Origin: Anaerolineae bacterium
GTDB taxonomy: Bacteria; Chloroflexota; Anaerolineae; Aggregatilineales; J027
Reading direction: 5' to 3'
DNA: 64,000 nucleotides
NCBI GenBank assembly: GCA_019913005.1
Contig: JAIOHL010000252.1
Location: 186,001 to 250,000 of the forward strand
A program made the position numbers and the translations under genes. Each line of letters opens with the position of its first letter. Positions within the stretch are counted from its first letter, which is position 1. This document shows positions 26,451 through 34,415 of this stretch, piece after piece. The notes under the pieces are model-generated. The model saw only the letters and a list, made by a program, of their open reading frames with translations. It was not told the origin of the DNA and searched no databases.

Positions 26451-27317
26451 CTATTGAATGTCTTGCCGCTGGAAGGCAAATGTTGAAAGGCCGACCATTA
26501 AGATGATCCAGAAGCCCAAGACGGCGACGGATTCCCATAAAGACAGCGTGCCACGACCATCCACAATGGGCGGGGATGGTGTATTTTCATTGACCCACTG
26601 CAAAATATTGGCGGAATTGTAGGTGGGGGTGAGCAAATAGATGTCCGTGACCGATTCAATTCGGGTGATGGCGGCAATCAAAATGAGGCCAAAAATTAGC
26701 CCTAAGCTCTCAAGCAGGGTTAAAAAGACGCTTGCCATCACTCCAAACAAAATCGAACGGGTCAGGATCGAAACCAGCGCCGCGATGCCTGCAAAAATAA
26801 GTATCGAAGCGAAGGTAATCGAGGCATTTAGCAGCAGGTCTTTTAAAAATTCACCCACAGTATCGCTGGTGAGGGATGGTGGATAGTCCGCCCCAAAAAT
26901 TAAACAGATGATGCCAAAGCCGATGACCAAAATCACAATCGTGGCAATAAACGTCATCACAATAAAGGCCGTCATCGTCACAAATTTGGTGACAATCAGT
27001 CCCAATCGCTGATTACCCGGCAGCACGGATTTTAAGGTCTGATATTGATATTCTCCGGCAAAAAGGGTCGCAGCAAAGCTAATCAGGAACAGGCGACTAA
27101 TCGGGAAATTAGCGATGCCCCACACCCCAACCCCGATGTCATCCCAGCGCGGTGGGTCGGCAATAAAATCCTGCTTTGCTTCCCCACTAGCAAGCAGGAT
27201 GATGGAAAATAATGACAGCGCCCCGCACCCCAAAATCGGGAAAATCCATACTGTACAGCCGACCAGCAGCCGATTGCCCGTCGTCTTTTTCCACTCAGCA
27301 CGGAACAAATTAAGCAT
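26451..27317 (-). CDS. ABC-2 type transporter permease
   Basis: 288-residue membrane protein with about six hydrophobic segments. Its N-terminal MLNLFRAEWKKTTGNRLLVGC and the segment AGEYQYQTLKSVLPGNQRLGLIVTKF match the ABC-2 permease layout, in which the cytoplasmic coupling helix region follows the first external loop. The start overlaps the ATPase stop by eight bases, so the two form one exporter. The cargo is unknown. Confidence 0.88.
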   Translation of the reverse strand: MLNLFRAEWKKTTGNRLLVGCTVWIFPILGCGALSLFSIILLASGEAKQDFIADPPRWDDIGVGVWGIANFPISRLFLISFAATLFAGEYQYQTLKSVLPGNQRLGLIVTKFVTMTAFIVMTFIATIVILVIGFGIICLIFGADYPPSLTSDTVGEFLKDLLLNASITFASILIFAGIAALVSILTRSILFGVMASVFLTLLESLGLIFGLILIAAITRIESVTDIYLLTPTYNSANILQWVNENTPSPPIVDGRGTLSLWESVAVLGFWIILMVGLSTFAFQRQDIQ

Positions 27318-28284
27318 GGGGGGTTCCTCCTATGGACAGCGGTGATGAATTAGGCTGAACAGAATCGTCCCCAATGACTTCTAGGAAGTAATCTTCTAAC
27401 GATTGGCGGATGGGTGCGATGCTAAACACATCTACATTCTGCTCCACCAAGCGCCGCACAATACTAGGGGTGTCATTGCGGCTGGCTTTGATCCGCAATT
27501 TGTTATGTTCATTCGGCACGGTTGAGGCAGCGACCTGCCAGCGTTCTTGTAGGGCGGTCTTGGCTTTTTCGATTGAACCGACTTCCGCCTCCAACTGCTC
27601 CTCTTGATTCAGCAATTCCTCAATCAGCCCCTCAACCACGATTTTGCCTTTGTTGATGATGGCGACGCGGTCACTGGTCTGCTGCACTTCGCTCAAAAGG
27701 TGGCTGGTCAAAAAGACCGTTTTGCCATATTTATAGGCAAGGTCGCGGATAAATTGACGCATCTCGCGGATGCCTGCCGGGTCCATGCCGTTGGTGGGTT
27801 CATCCAAGATGACCAAATCGGGGTTATTGAGCAGGGCGGCGGCAATCCCCAAGCGCTGTTTCATACCCGTCGAGTAGGCTTTGACGCGCACCCGTTCACT
27901 TCCAACCAACCCCACAAATTGCAGCAGTTGTTTGGCCCGTGTTTCATCAAACCCACCACGACTGTTGCCGACGACTTTTAAATTATCCCAACCACGTAGA
28001 TAGGGATAAAAGGTCGCGCCTTCCACCAATGACCCTACCCGAAACAGGATTTCCGGTTTTTTGCGGGGGTCTTCGCCAAAAATGAGGGCTTTGCCGTCGC
28101 TGGCGTGCATCAAATTCAGCATCATGCGAATGGTGGTGCTTTTGCCCGCCCCGTTCGGCCCCAAAAAGCCATAGACCTGCCCCGGCTCGACCCGAAAATG
28201 GATATGGTCAACCGCCAATTTGGGATTACGCAGGCGGCCAAAAATCTTGGTAAGCCCTTCAGTTTCGATAACGGGAGTCGCCAA
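27310..28284 (-). CDS. ABC transporter ATP-binding protein (ABC-2 type exporter)
   Basis: 324 residues. Walker A GPNGAGKST, signature YSTGMKQRL, Walker B LVILDEPTNG and the H-loop in LTSHLLSEV are complete. The C-terminal 100 residues form the accessory domain usual in drug/lipid exporter ATPases. The start is a TTG at 28284 with AGGAGG upstream. It pairs with the overlapping permease gene downstream. It lies 35 bases after moxR, which suggests this exporter is part of the MoxR-linked system. Confidence 0.93.
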   Translation of the reverse strand: MATPVIETEGLTKIFGRLRNPKLAVDHIHFRVEPGQVYGFLGPNGAGKSTTIRMMLNLMHASDGKALIFGEDPRKKPEILFRVGSLVEGATFYPYLRGWDNLKVVGNSRGGFDETRAKQLLQFVGLVGSERVRVKAYSTGMKQRLGIAAALLNNPDLVILDEPTNGMDPAGIREMRQFIRDLAYKYGKTVFLTSHLLSEVQQTSDRVAIINKGKIVVEGLIEELLNQEEQLEAEVGSIEKAKTALQERWQVAASTVPNEHNKLRIKASRNDTPSIVRRLVEQNVDVFSIAPIRQSLEDYFLEVIGDDSVQPNSSPLSIGGTPHA

Positions 28285-28319
28285 TACGCCCTCCTTGATT
28301 GGGTACGATGTCCTGCGAT

Positions 28320-29321
28320 TTAGCTTCCGGTGGATACCTGATCCAACAGTTCGTCAATGACCTGATCGGTGGTGATGCCCTCCGCTTGGCCCTCAAAATT
28401 GAGCAATAGGCGATGGCGCAGAGACGGCGTAGCGATGGCCCGGATGTCTTCGAATGAGACGTTATAGCGTCCTTCGAGTAAAGCGTTGGTCTTAGCCCCC
28501 AAAATAATCGCCTGACCCCCGCGTGGGCTGGAGCCATAACGCACATAGCGGCGCACTTTATCGGGAGCAGTCGGGCTTTCGGGGTGGGTCGCCACAATGA
28601 GCCGCGCGACATATTCATTAACATGTGAGGCAATCGGCACTTGCAGGGCCAAATTTCCCATTGCAATGATTTGTTCACCAGAGACGACGGCCTGTAATTC
28701 AGCATTTTCGTGGCTGGTGGTGCGGCGGAAAATCTCGGTCAATTCGTCGGCGGAGGGGAAGGGAACATTGATCTTAAACATGAAGCGGTCTAATTGGGCT
28801 TCGGGCAGGGGATACGTGCCTTCCATTTCCAGCGGATTTTGGGTCGCCAGAACAAAAAATGGTGGTTGTAGGCGATAGGTATGGTCAGCCACCGTCACCA
28901 TTTTTTCCTGCATGGCCTCCAACAGCGCTGATTGGGTTTTGGGCGTGGCGCGGTTGATTTCGTCAGCCAACAGCAGATTGGTGAACACCGGGCCGGGCTG
29001 GAAACGAAATTCACGGTGTCCCCCATCGGTGGTTTCCATCACGTTCGTACCCACGATGTCAGCGGGCATGAGGTCGGGGGTAAATTGGATGCGCGAAAAC
29101 TTGAGGCTCATGGTGTCGGCAAGGGTGCGGATGAGCATGGTTTTGCCCAACCCCGGCACGCCTTCGAGCAGGGCATGGCGTCCGGTGATGACACAAATCA
29201 ACACACTGCGGATCAGTTCACCTTGCCCGACGATGACCTTGCGAACCTCGTCATAAATGGCCCGTGCATTCATGGAAAATTCTTCGGCAGTAATCTCGCC
29301 AATCATTGGTGCGTCTGACAT
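28320..29321 (-). CDS. MoxR family AAA+ ATPase
   Basis: 333-residue cytoplasmic chaperone-like ATPase. Walker A is GVPGLGKT, Walker B LLADEINRATPKTQSALLEAMQE, and sensor 1 LATQNPLEMEGTYPLPEAQLDRF is the MoxR-specific stretch. The C-terminal lid includes YVRYGSSPRGGQAIILGAK. MoxR proteins act with VWA and DUF58 partners to insert cofactors or remodel protein complexes. Here candidate partners (DUF58, two VWA proteins) follow downstream on the same strand. Confidence 0.96.
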   Translation of the reverse strand: MSDAPMIGEITAEEFSMNARAIYDEVRKVIVGQGELIRSVLICVITGRHALLEGVPGLGKTMLIRTLADTMSLKFSRIQFTPDLMPADIVGTNVMETTDGGHREFRFQPGPVFTNLLLADEINRATPKTQSALLEAMQEKMVTVADHTYRLQPPFFVLATQNPLEMEGTYPLPEAQLDRFMFKINVPFPSADELTEIFRRTTSHENAELQAVVSGEQIIAMGNLALQVPIASHVNEYVARLIVATHPESPTAPDKVRRYVRYGSSPRGGQAIILGAKTNALLEGRYNVSFEDIRAIATPSLRHRLLLNFEGQAEGITTDQVIDELLDQVSTGS

Positions 29322-29411
29322 CCCAAAATTCCTTTACCTACTTTGGACAAATCGCCTTGTCCATCCAATTATGTACCAAATGTACTGATTCACCCCGACT
29401 TTGGTTCTACG

Positions 29412-30137
29412 TTATCCTTGCGGGCTGACCGGAATTGCAATGCGCCCTAACTCAACATCGGCAGCATCGCGGATACTGACCTCCGAGGGGAAATTCAGCG
29501 AGGTCTCCAAGAAAAGAAAACTACCACTGGTAAGCGGAGTGGCTCGTTGTGTTCCGTCTGGATACAAGAGCACCACGCTTTGTGCGTTGGGGGAGAAGGC
29601 TTGACCTGCGAAAATAATCAACGGCGTGCCCCGGCTGTCTGTAATCAGCCATTGACCCGCGACACCGAGGTCAGTGGTGGTACTGACGCAGTGATAGCCC
29701 CCATTAAAGACATTGATCAGATTAGGCAACCCCGTTGAATTTTGCCCGCCGTCATGGTTGCCAATGCCGACCCCAATGCAGTTAAGGCCGCTTTGGTTTT
29801 GAAAGGCGATCCCAACGACTAAATCTTGTAGATAGATCGTTTCGACCCAAATGCGCGTACTGCCGGGAATGGGCTGTGCGCCATACGACTGCACAAAGGC
29901 TTCCATACGAATCAGATTAATACTTAGATTGGTGCCAATCACACTAGGGGTTGTTTGAGTGACAATCGGCGGTGTCACCATGATAGGGCCACCCGGCGTG
30001 GCGGTAGGAGGGGTATCGTTGGGTCGGATGCAGCTAGACATCAACAGCATCAGGCCAATGAAAATTCCCGGCGCAGTGATTCGGGCAATAGAAACACCCC
30101 TGCGACGATCAGGTTGTATAACGCTAATACGGCGCAC
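29412..30137 (-). CDS. Hypothetical lipoprotein
   Basis: 241 residues from the GTG at 30137, with GAGGAG eight bases upstream. The long basic N-terminal region leads to a hydrophobic stretch and a lipobox MSSC near residue 36, then a Thr/Pro linker. The body is beta-rich (VETIYLQDLVVGIAFQNQ, WLITDSRGTPLIIFAG). Two Cys residues (in GLNCIGVG and YHCVST) may form a disulfide. No family recognised. Position between the Gln-rich protein and moxR suggests it is an extracytoplasmic subunit of the same system. Confidence 0.75.
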   Translation of the reverse strand: MRRISVIQPDRRRGVSIARITAPGIFIGLMLLMSSCIRPNDTPPTATPGGPIMVTPPIVTQTTPSVIGTNLSINLIRMEAFVQSYGAQPIPGSTRIWVETIYLQDLVVGIAFQNQSGLNCIGVGIGNHDGGQNSTGLPNLINVFNGGYHCVSTTTDLGVAGQWLITDSRGTPLIIFAGQAFSPNAQSVVLLYPDGTQRATPLTSGSFLFLETSLNFPSEVSIRDAADVELGRIAIPVSPQG

Positions 30138-30264
30138 CCGGTTTTCTCCTCGGCACGTTGGATGGGTAACATACCCCTCTTATTTTACCCGAAACCATGT
30201 TTTTAGCCGAATCAAAGGATGGAAGGGGCGGCAGTTAGGATTGCACACCCCTTTGAAATCGAGT

Positions 30265-32295
30265 TTACGGTTCTAGCGAGGAGAAATAGGCGTGAATGAT
30301 GTCACGCAGCGAAATCGGGATATAGCCACTTTCAAGGGCTTGCTGCATGGCCTCTTCATATTGACGGAACACTTCTTGATATGGCACGGTAGATTCCGCA
30401 TCAAAATTCTCATTGAAATCACCGGGTTCGAGGGGTTCACCATTATCATCGGTGGGCTGCCCGTTTACCCCGACCTGTTCACCCTGCCCATTTTCGCCAA
30501 TGCGGGTGGGTGAGTAAACCGATTCATAATCACGCATGTCGTCATTACCGGGGCCATTATCAGCGTTATCACCGGGTTGTGAGCCAGTTTGTCCGGTTTG
30601 GGTATCAACACCTTCCCCGCCAGAGCCTTGTCCTGCACCACTACCACCACCCGATTGACCAGACTGGGTACTTGTACCGCCTTGCTGGGAAGACTGTCCG
30701 TCAGTTTGACCTCCGCTACCAGATTGCCCTTCTTGCCCGCTCTGTGAACCTTGTTGCCCCCCTTGACCGGGTTGCTGTCCATCTTGCTGACCTTCCCCAC
30801 TTTGACCTTGTTGCCCGTCTTGACCCTGCTGACCAGTTTGACCGGGTTGTTGACCACCCTGTTGTCCGTCTTGAGATTGCTGCCCGTCTTGTCCCTCAGA
30901 ATCTTGTTGACCCTGTTGTCCGTCCTGAGATTGTTGTCCGTCTTGTCCTTGCTGCCCGTCTTGAGATTGCTGACCTTGCTGACCCTGTTGGCTTTGTTGA
31001 CCCTGCTGTCCGTCTTGAGATTGTTGCCCGTCTTGCCCTTGCTGACTTTGTGAACCCTCTTGCCCTTCTTGGCCTTGTTGGGTCACTTCTTGACGGCTTT
31101 CTTCAACCTGATTGGCAGCTTCCTCGGCGGCTTGGGCTTGAGCATTATTTTGATTCGCCTGATCTTGCTGGCGTAGCGTATCGGCGGCTTGATTAAGGGC
31201 TTCTTGGGCCTGTGGCACATCGCCATTACGCAGAGCGTCGGCGGCTTGCTGCAACTGTTGGGAAACAGCGGGATTGGTATTTTCTAGGGCATCAGCCGCT
31301 TCTTCCAGTTGATCGGCAACCTCCTGTTGTTCTTCAGGGGTCATATTATCCAAATCATCCGCCAATTGGTCTAATTCGTCGGCGGTGGCTTCCAAATTAT
31401 TGTCTGCCAGTTGTTCACCCACTTGGTCGGTCAATGAGCTATCGCTGAGTTGTTCACCTGCCTGCTGATTGGCCTGTTGTTCCTCTTGGCTCATGCCACT
31501 GCCTAATTCCTGTAATTCTTTTTCAGCTTCGGCTAGGGCGGCAACCGCTTCTTCCTGCGAAATGCCATCTTGATTCAGCGTTTCAATGGCCTCATCCAGC
31601 GGCTCGGTCAGGATGTCTTTTTCTTCTTCGGTCAGGTTGGGATTGCTCTCAATCTCATTCTTGGCTTGTTCGAGAGCTTCAATTTGTTGGGCAATCGTGG
31701 CATCGAGCGCTTCACGTTCGCGGACTTCATCGTACAAAGGATTCTTGAGCGCAATCGCCAAAATTAAGCCGATGATCGCCAATAGGAGCATAGCGATTTC
31801 GGGCCAATTGATTTCCACAGGCAAATAGCGTTTGGCCTGCACACCATTGGCGATACGGCGGGTATCTTCCATTTGGTAGTCCATCATCATCTGGGGGGCG
31901 TCAATTTGCCCATTGCTGAGTTCCACCGCCGTACTGAGCCGTTCTTGCAAGCCGAAATGCTGATCGAAGTGGCGAGCGGATTTGGCGAGCGGACGCGGCC
32001 AAAACCAGACCGCGATGATGCTCAAAACAGCGCTGGCGACCCCAATCATGAGCGATAGGCGTATCAGTTCATCTTTCACCAGCCAAGGATAGAGACGCGA
32101 GGCAGTGGCGATGGCAAGGCTGATAATGACACCGACCAATAACCCACGCGGCACCCACACAAACAGACGGGTCAGGCGCAGGCGATTATTCCAGCGGCGC
32201 AGATGCCACTGCAAAAAATCTTGCATATTCATCAACGCGGCAGGACTGGCCTGCTGTGGTTCACTGGCTTGGGGGAGCGAAGAAACGTTCTGCAT
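30265..32295 (-). CDS. DUF4175-like membrane protein with Gln/Gly-rich low-complexity domain
   Basis: 676 residues. Three membrane segments (about 50-66, 79-99, 165-185) are followed by a helical, Asp/Glu/Gln-rich coiled-coil region (195-400). Residues 404-585 are a low-complexity tract built of Q, G, S and D in repeats such as GQQSQDGQQGQ. A conserved-looking tail follows (ESVYSPTRIG, PYQEVFRQYEEAM, YIPISLRDIIHAYF). With the N terminus inside, the tract lies outside the membrane. The N-terminal layout and the coiled coil with Q-rich stretch resemble DUF4175-type proteins often encoded near MoxR. Function unknown; it might be a flexible scaffold or adhesive element (inference). Confidence 0.8.
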   Translation of the reverse strand: MQNVSSLPQASEPQQASPAALMNMQDFLQWHLRRWNNRLRLTRLFVWVPRGLLVGVIISLAIATASRLYPWLVKDELIRLSLMIGVASAVLSIIAVWFWPRPLAKSARHFDQHFGLQERLSTAVELSNGQIDAPQMMMDYQMEDTRRIANGVQAKRYLPVEINWPEIAMLLLAIIGLILAIALKNPLYDEVREREALDATIAQQIEALEQAKNEIESNPNLTEEEKDILTEPLDEAIETLNQDGISQEEAVAALAEAEKELQELGSGMSQEEQQANQQAGEQLSDSSLTDQVGEQLADNNLEATADELDQLADDLDNMTPEEQQEVADQLEEAADALENTNPAVSQQLQQAADALRNGDVPQAQEALNQAADTLRQQDQANQNNAQAQAAEEAANQVEESRQEVTQQGQEGQEGSQSQQGQDGQQSQDGQQGQQSQQGQQGQQSQDGQQGQDGQQSQDGQQGQQDSEGQDGQQSQDGQQGGQQPGQTGQQGQDGQQGQSGEGQQDGQQPGQGGQQGSQSGQEGQSGSGGQTDGQSSQQGGTSTQSGQSGGGSGAGQGSGGEGVDTQTGQTGSQPGDNADNGPGNDDMRDYESVYSPTRIGENGQGEQVGVNGQPTDDNGEPLEPGDFNENFDAESTVPYQEVFRQYEEAMQQALESGYIPISLRDIIHAYFSSLEP
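30541..31086 (-). repeat. Coding tandem repeats (Gln/Gly/Ser/Asp-rich)
   Basis: Degenerate short direct repeats, mostly multiples of 9-12 bases, encoding QDGQQGQ- and QSQ-type units within the gene at 30265-32295. Slippage here should make the length vary between strains. Confidence 0.85.
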
Positions 32296-32377
32296 TACAA
32301 TACCCTATTCACTCAAAATCATGGGTGGCCCATTCTGATAATACTACGCCTTGTCCTGCCGAAATGTTCCCAAATCT

Positions 32378-33310
32378 TTACCCTTCAATGCGTTTTAGAT
32401 GACGGGTGGTTGCAAAAAATACCGCCACCGAGAGCAGCAAATAAAAGATGGTAAAGGCGATCCAAGGCGAGGGCAGGGTGGTGGTTGTCCCATCGGTAAA
32501 GGTGTATTTAAACGTGAAAAGCGTTTGTTGATTCACCAGATATTGTTGGGTGGACAGTAATGTGGTTAATGGATTTAGGCAGACAAATATCCCGCGTGCC
32601 ACTAGCAATACCCATTCCGAGCCACTGGAACTGGTGGATGGGTCAAGCCCTTCTACAATGGCAAGGGCGATCACAGCCCCTGCTGTCGTGACCAGAATGA
32701 CGGCGAGAATCGTGACGTAGGTCATGATGTTGGCCCGCAGCGTGCGGTGTGTTATAGCGGAATAATACACGCCGATATTGCCCAAAAAAATGGCAGTTGC
32801 CAACAGCACCAGCAGTGAGATCACGATTTCTTCCACATCTACACCGCCAAACAAAAACGCGATACTTTGTAGAGGGATGGCGGCCAGCAACAGCAAAAAC
32901 ACATAGGCCAATGCCGAAAACAACTTGCCAAAAACCAATTGACGCTCTGGCAATAGGGTGGTACGTAATAAATCATAGGTCTGGCTTTCATGTTCGCCAC
33001 TAATCGAGCCAGCCGTGAACGCCGGGGTAATGAATGTTACCAAAAATAGCTCGATGGCGACCACGCTGCCGAATAACACCCGCCCCAATGTTCCACCGTC
33101 TACCTCGCCAGTGGTGTTGTAGGTGGCGGCTGTCCCCGCGATATACAGCAAGGTGGTAAAACCGCCAACCACGATGAGATAGCAGGTCAAAACCACAAAG
33201 GCACGCGGGCCGCGCATCCGTCCCCGTAATTCTTTGAGGGCGACGGGATTTCGCAGCAGAGGCCGCAGCGGGTTTAGGGAGATACGGGTGCGAGTTGCTG
33301 GGGTTTCCAT
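32378..33310 (-). CDS. ABC-2 type transporter permease (second system)
   Basis: 310-residue membrane protein with about six hydrophobic segments. The N-terminal NPVALKELRGRMRGPRAFVVLTCYL and the coupling region SGEHESQTYDLLRTTLLPERQLVFGKLFSAL are typical of ABC-2 permeases. It lies 23 bases after its ATPase gene. It differs clearly from the other permease in the block, so the cluster holds two distinct exporters. Confidence 0.9.
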   Translation of the reverse strand: METPATRTRISLNPLRPLLRNPVALKELRGRMRGPRAFVVLTCYLIVVGGFTTLLYIAGTAATYNTTGEVDGGTLGRVLFGSVVAIELFLVTFITPAFTAGSISGEHESQTYDLLRTTLLPERQLVFGKLFSALAYVFLLLLAAIPLQSIAFLFGGVDVEEIVISLLVLLATAIFLGNIGVYYSAITHRTLRANIMTYVTILAVILVTTAGAVIALAIVEGLDPSTSSSGSEWVLLVARGIFVCLNPLTTLLSTQQYLVNQQTLFTFKYTFTDGTTTTLPSPWIAFTIFYLLLSVAVFFATTRHLKRIEG

Positions 33311-33333
33311 CAGGCCATCCCTTTATAATTAAG

Positions 33334-34392
33334 TTACGATACGATGCCCTTGGTCGCCTTCATAAAGACGGCTTCAAGGTCAGACGATTCCTCGGCAAAG
33401 TTAACCACTGGAATCCCCTTGCTGGTGAGGGCTTGCAGCATTTCGCTCATCCGCAAATCTTCCCCTGTAAATTCGACCTTAATGCGAATCTTGCCATCTT
33501 CGGGTGGCAAATCCACGATCCCTAATATTCCTTCAACGTGCAGCAGGGCTTCTTTGGCTTCATCCATCCGGCCCAACAAGGTAATGACCAAAACGCGATG
33601 TGGCATCAATTGTTGACGCATGGCTTTAATCGGCCCTTGTGCCACCATCTGCCCCGCTTCGATAATGCCGATATGCGTGCAGATTTCATTCACATCCGCC
33701 AAGATATGCGATGAGAAGAAGATGGTCTTACCCATTTTGGCGAGTTCAATCAGCAGCTCACGGATTTCGATACGGGCACGCGGATCAAGGCCAGAGGCGG
33801 GTTCGTCCAAAATCAGCACTTGTGGGTCATGCGCCAACGTGCGGGCCAAACACAAACGCTGCTTCATCCCGCGACTCAGCTTATCCACCATATCATCGCG
33901 GCGATGGGCGAGGTCTACCAATTCGAGTAAGTCATTGATGAGGCCGGGGCGCTGGGCTTCCGGGATTTCATAACAGGCCGCGAAAAAGTCGAGATATTCC
34001 CAAACTTTCATGTCTTCATAGACCCCAAAGAAGTCGGGCATGTAGCCAATCGAGCGCCGAACTTCACGTGGGGCTGTTACCACCGAATATCCACTGATAT
34101 AGGCTTCCCCGCCAGAGGGTTTCATTAGGGTTGTCAAAATCCGCATGGTGCTGGTTTTGCCTGCGCCATTTGGCCCAACGAAGCCATAAATTGCGCCGCG
34201 TGGGACTTGTAAATTGAGATTGCTGATGGCCTGCAAACGACCATAACGCTTGCTCAAATTGCGCGTCTCAATAATCAAGTCCTGCTCATCCATGACGGTG
34301 GGCAGTTCTGGCAGCACCTCCGTCAAGATCGGGGCTTCGGCAACAGCTTCAGCGTTGGGGGTTTCCATGACTTCAGGATTATCAATAGACAT
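33334..34392 (-). CDS. ABC transporter ATP-binding protein (second system)
   Basis: 352 residues. Walker A GPNGAGKTS, signature LSRGMKQRL, Walker B VLILDEPASG and H-loop SSHILADVN are present. The N-terminal 40 residues are acidic and extra compared with standard ATPases. It pairs with the permease at 32378-33310. The upstream 849-residue membrane protein, 23 bases away, could be an accessory subunit: the trio recalls, but is not clearly homologous to, gliding-type ABC systems in which an ATPase, a permease and a large extracytoplasmic protein act together. Confidence 0.93.
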   Translation of the reverse strand: MSIDNPEVMETPNAEAVAEAPILTEVLPELPTVMDEQDLIIETRNLSKRYGRLQAISNLNLQVPRGAIYGFVGPNGAGKTSTMRILTTLMKPSGGEAYISGYSVVTAPREVRRSIGYMPDFFGVYEDMKVWEYLDFFAACYEIPEAQRPGLINDLLELVDLAHRRDDMVDKLSRGMKQRLCLARTLAHDPQVLILDEPASGLDPRARIEIRELLIELAKMGKTIFFSSHILADVNEICTHIGIIEAGQMVAQGPIKAMRQQLMPHRVLVITLLGRMDEAKEALLHVEGILGIVDLPPEDGKIRIKVEFTGEDLRMSEMLQALTSKGIPVVNFAEESSDLEAVFMKATKGIVS

Positions 34393-34415
34393 GGGTAGTG
34401 TCCTTTTCCAAAATT

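Noticed and set aside
30751-31053. Plus-strand open frame rich in Leu, Pro and Val opposite the Gln-rich tract
   Set aside because: It is an antisense shadow of the CAG/GGT-type repeats, with no ribosome site and no protein-like composition.
30541-31086. Dense short direct repeats that could suggest a CRISPR or satellite array
   Set aside because: The units are short, degenerate and in frame with a long open reading frame; there are no unique spacers of constant length. They encode a Gln/Gly-rich protein tract.
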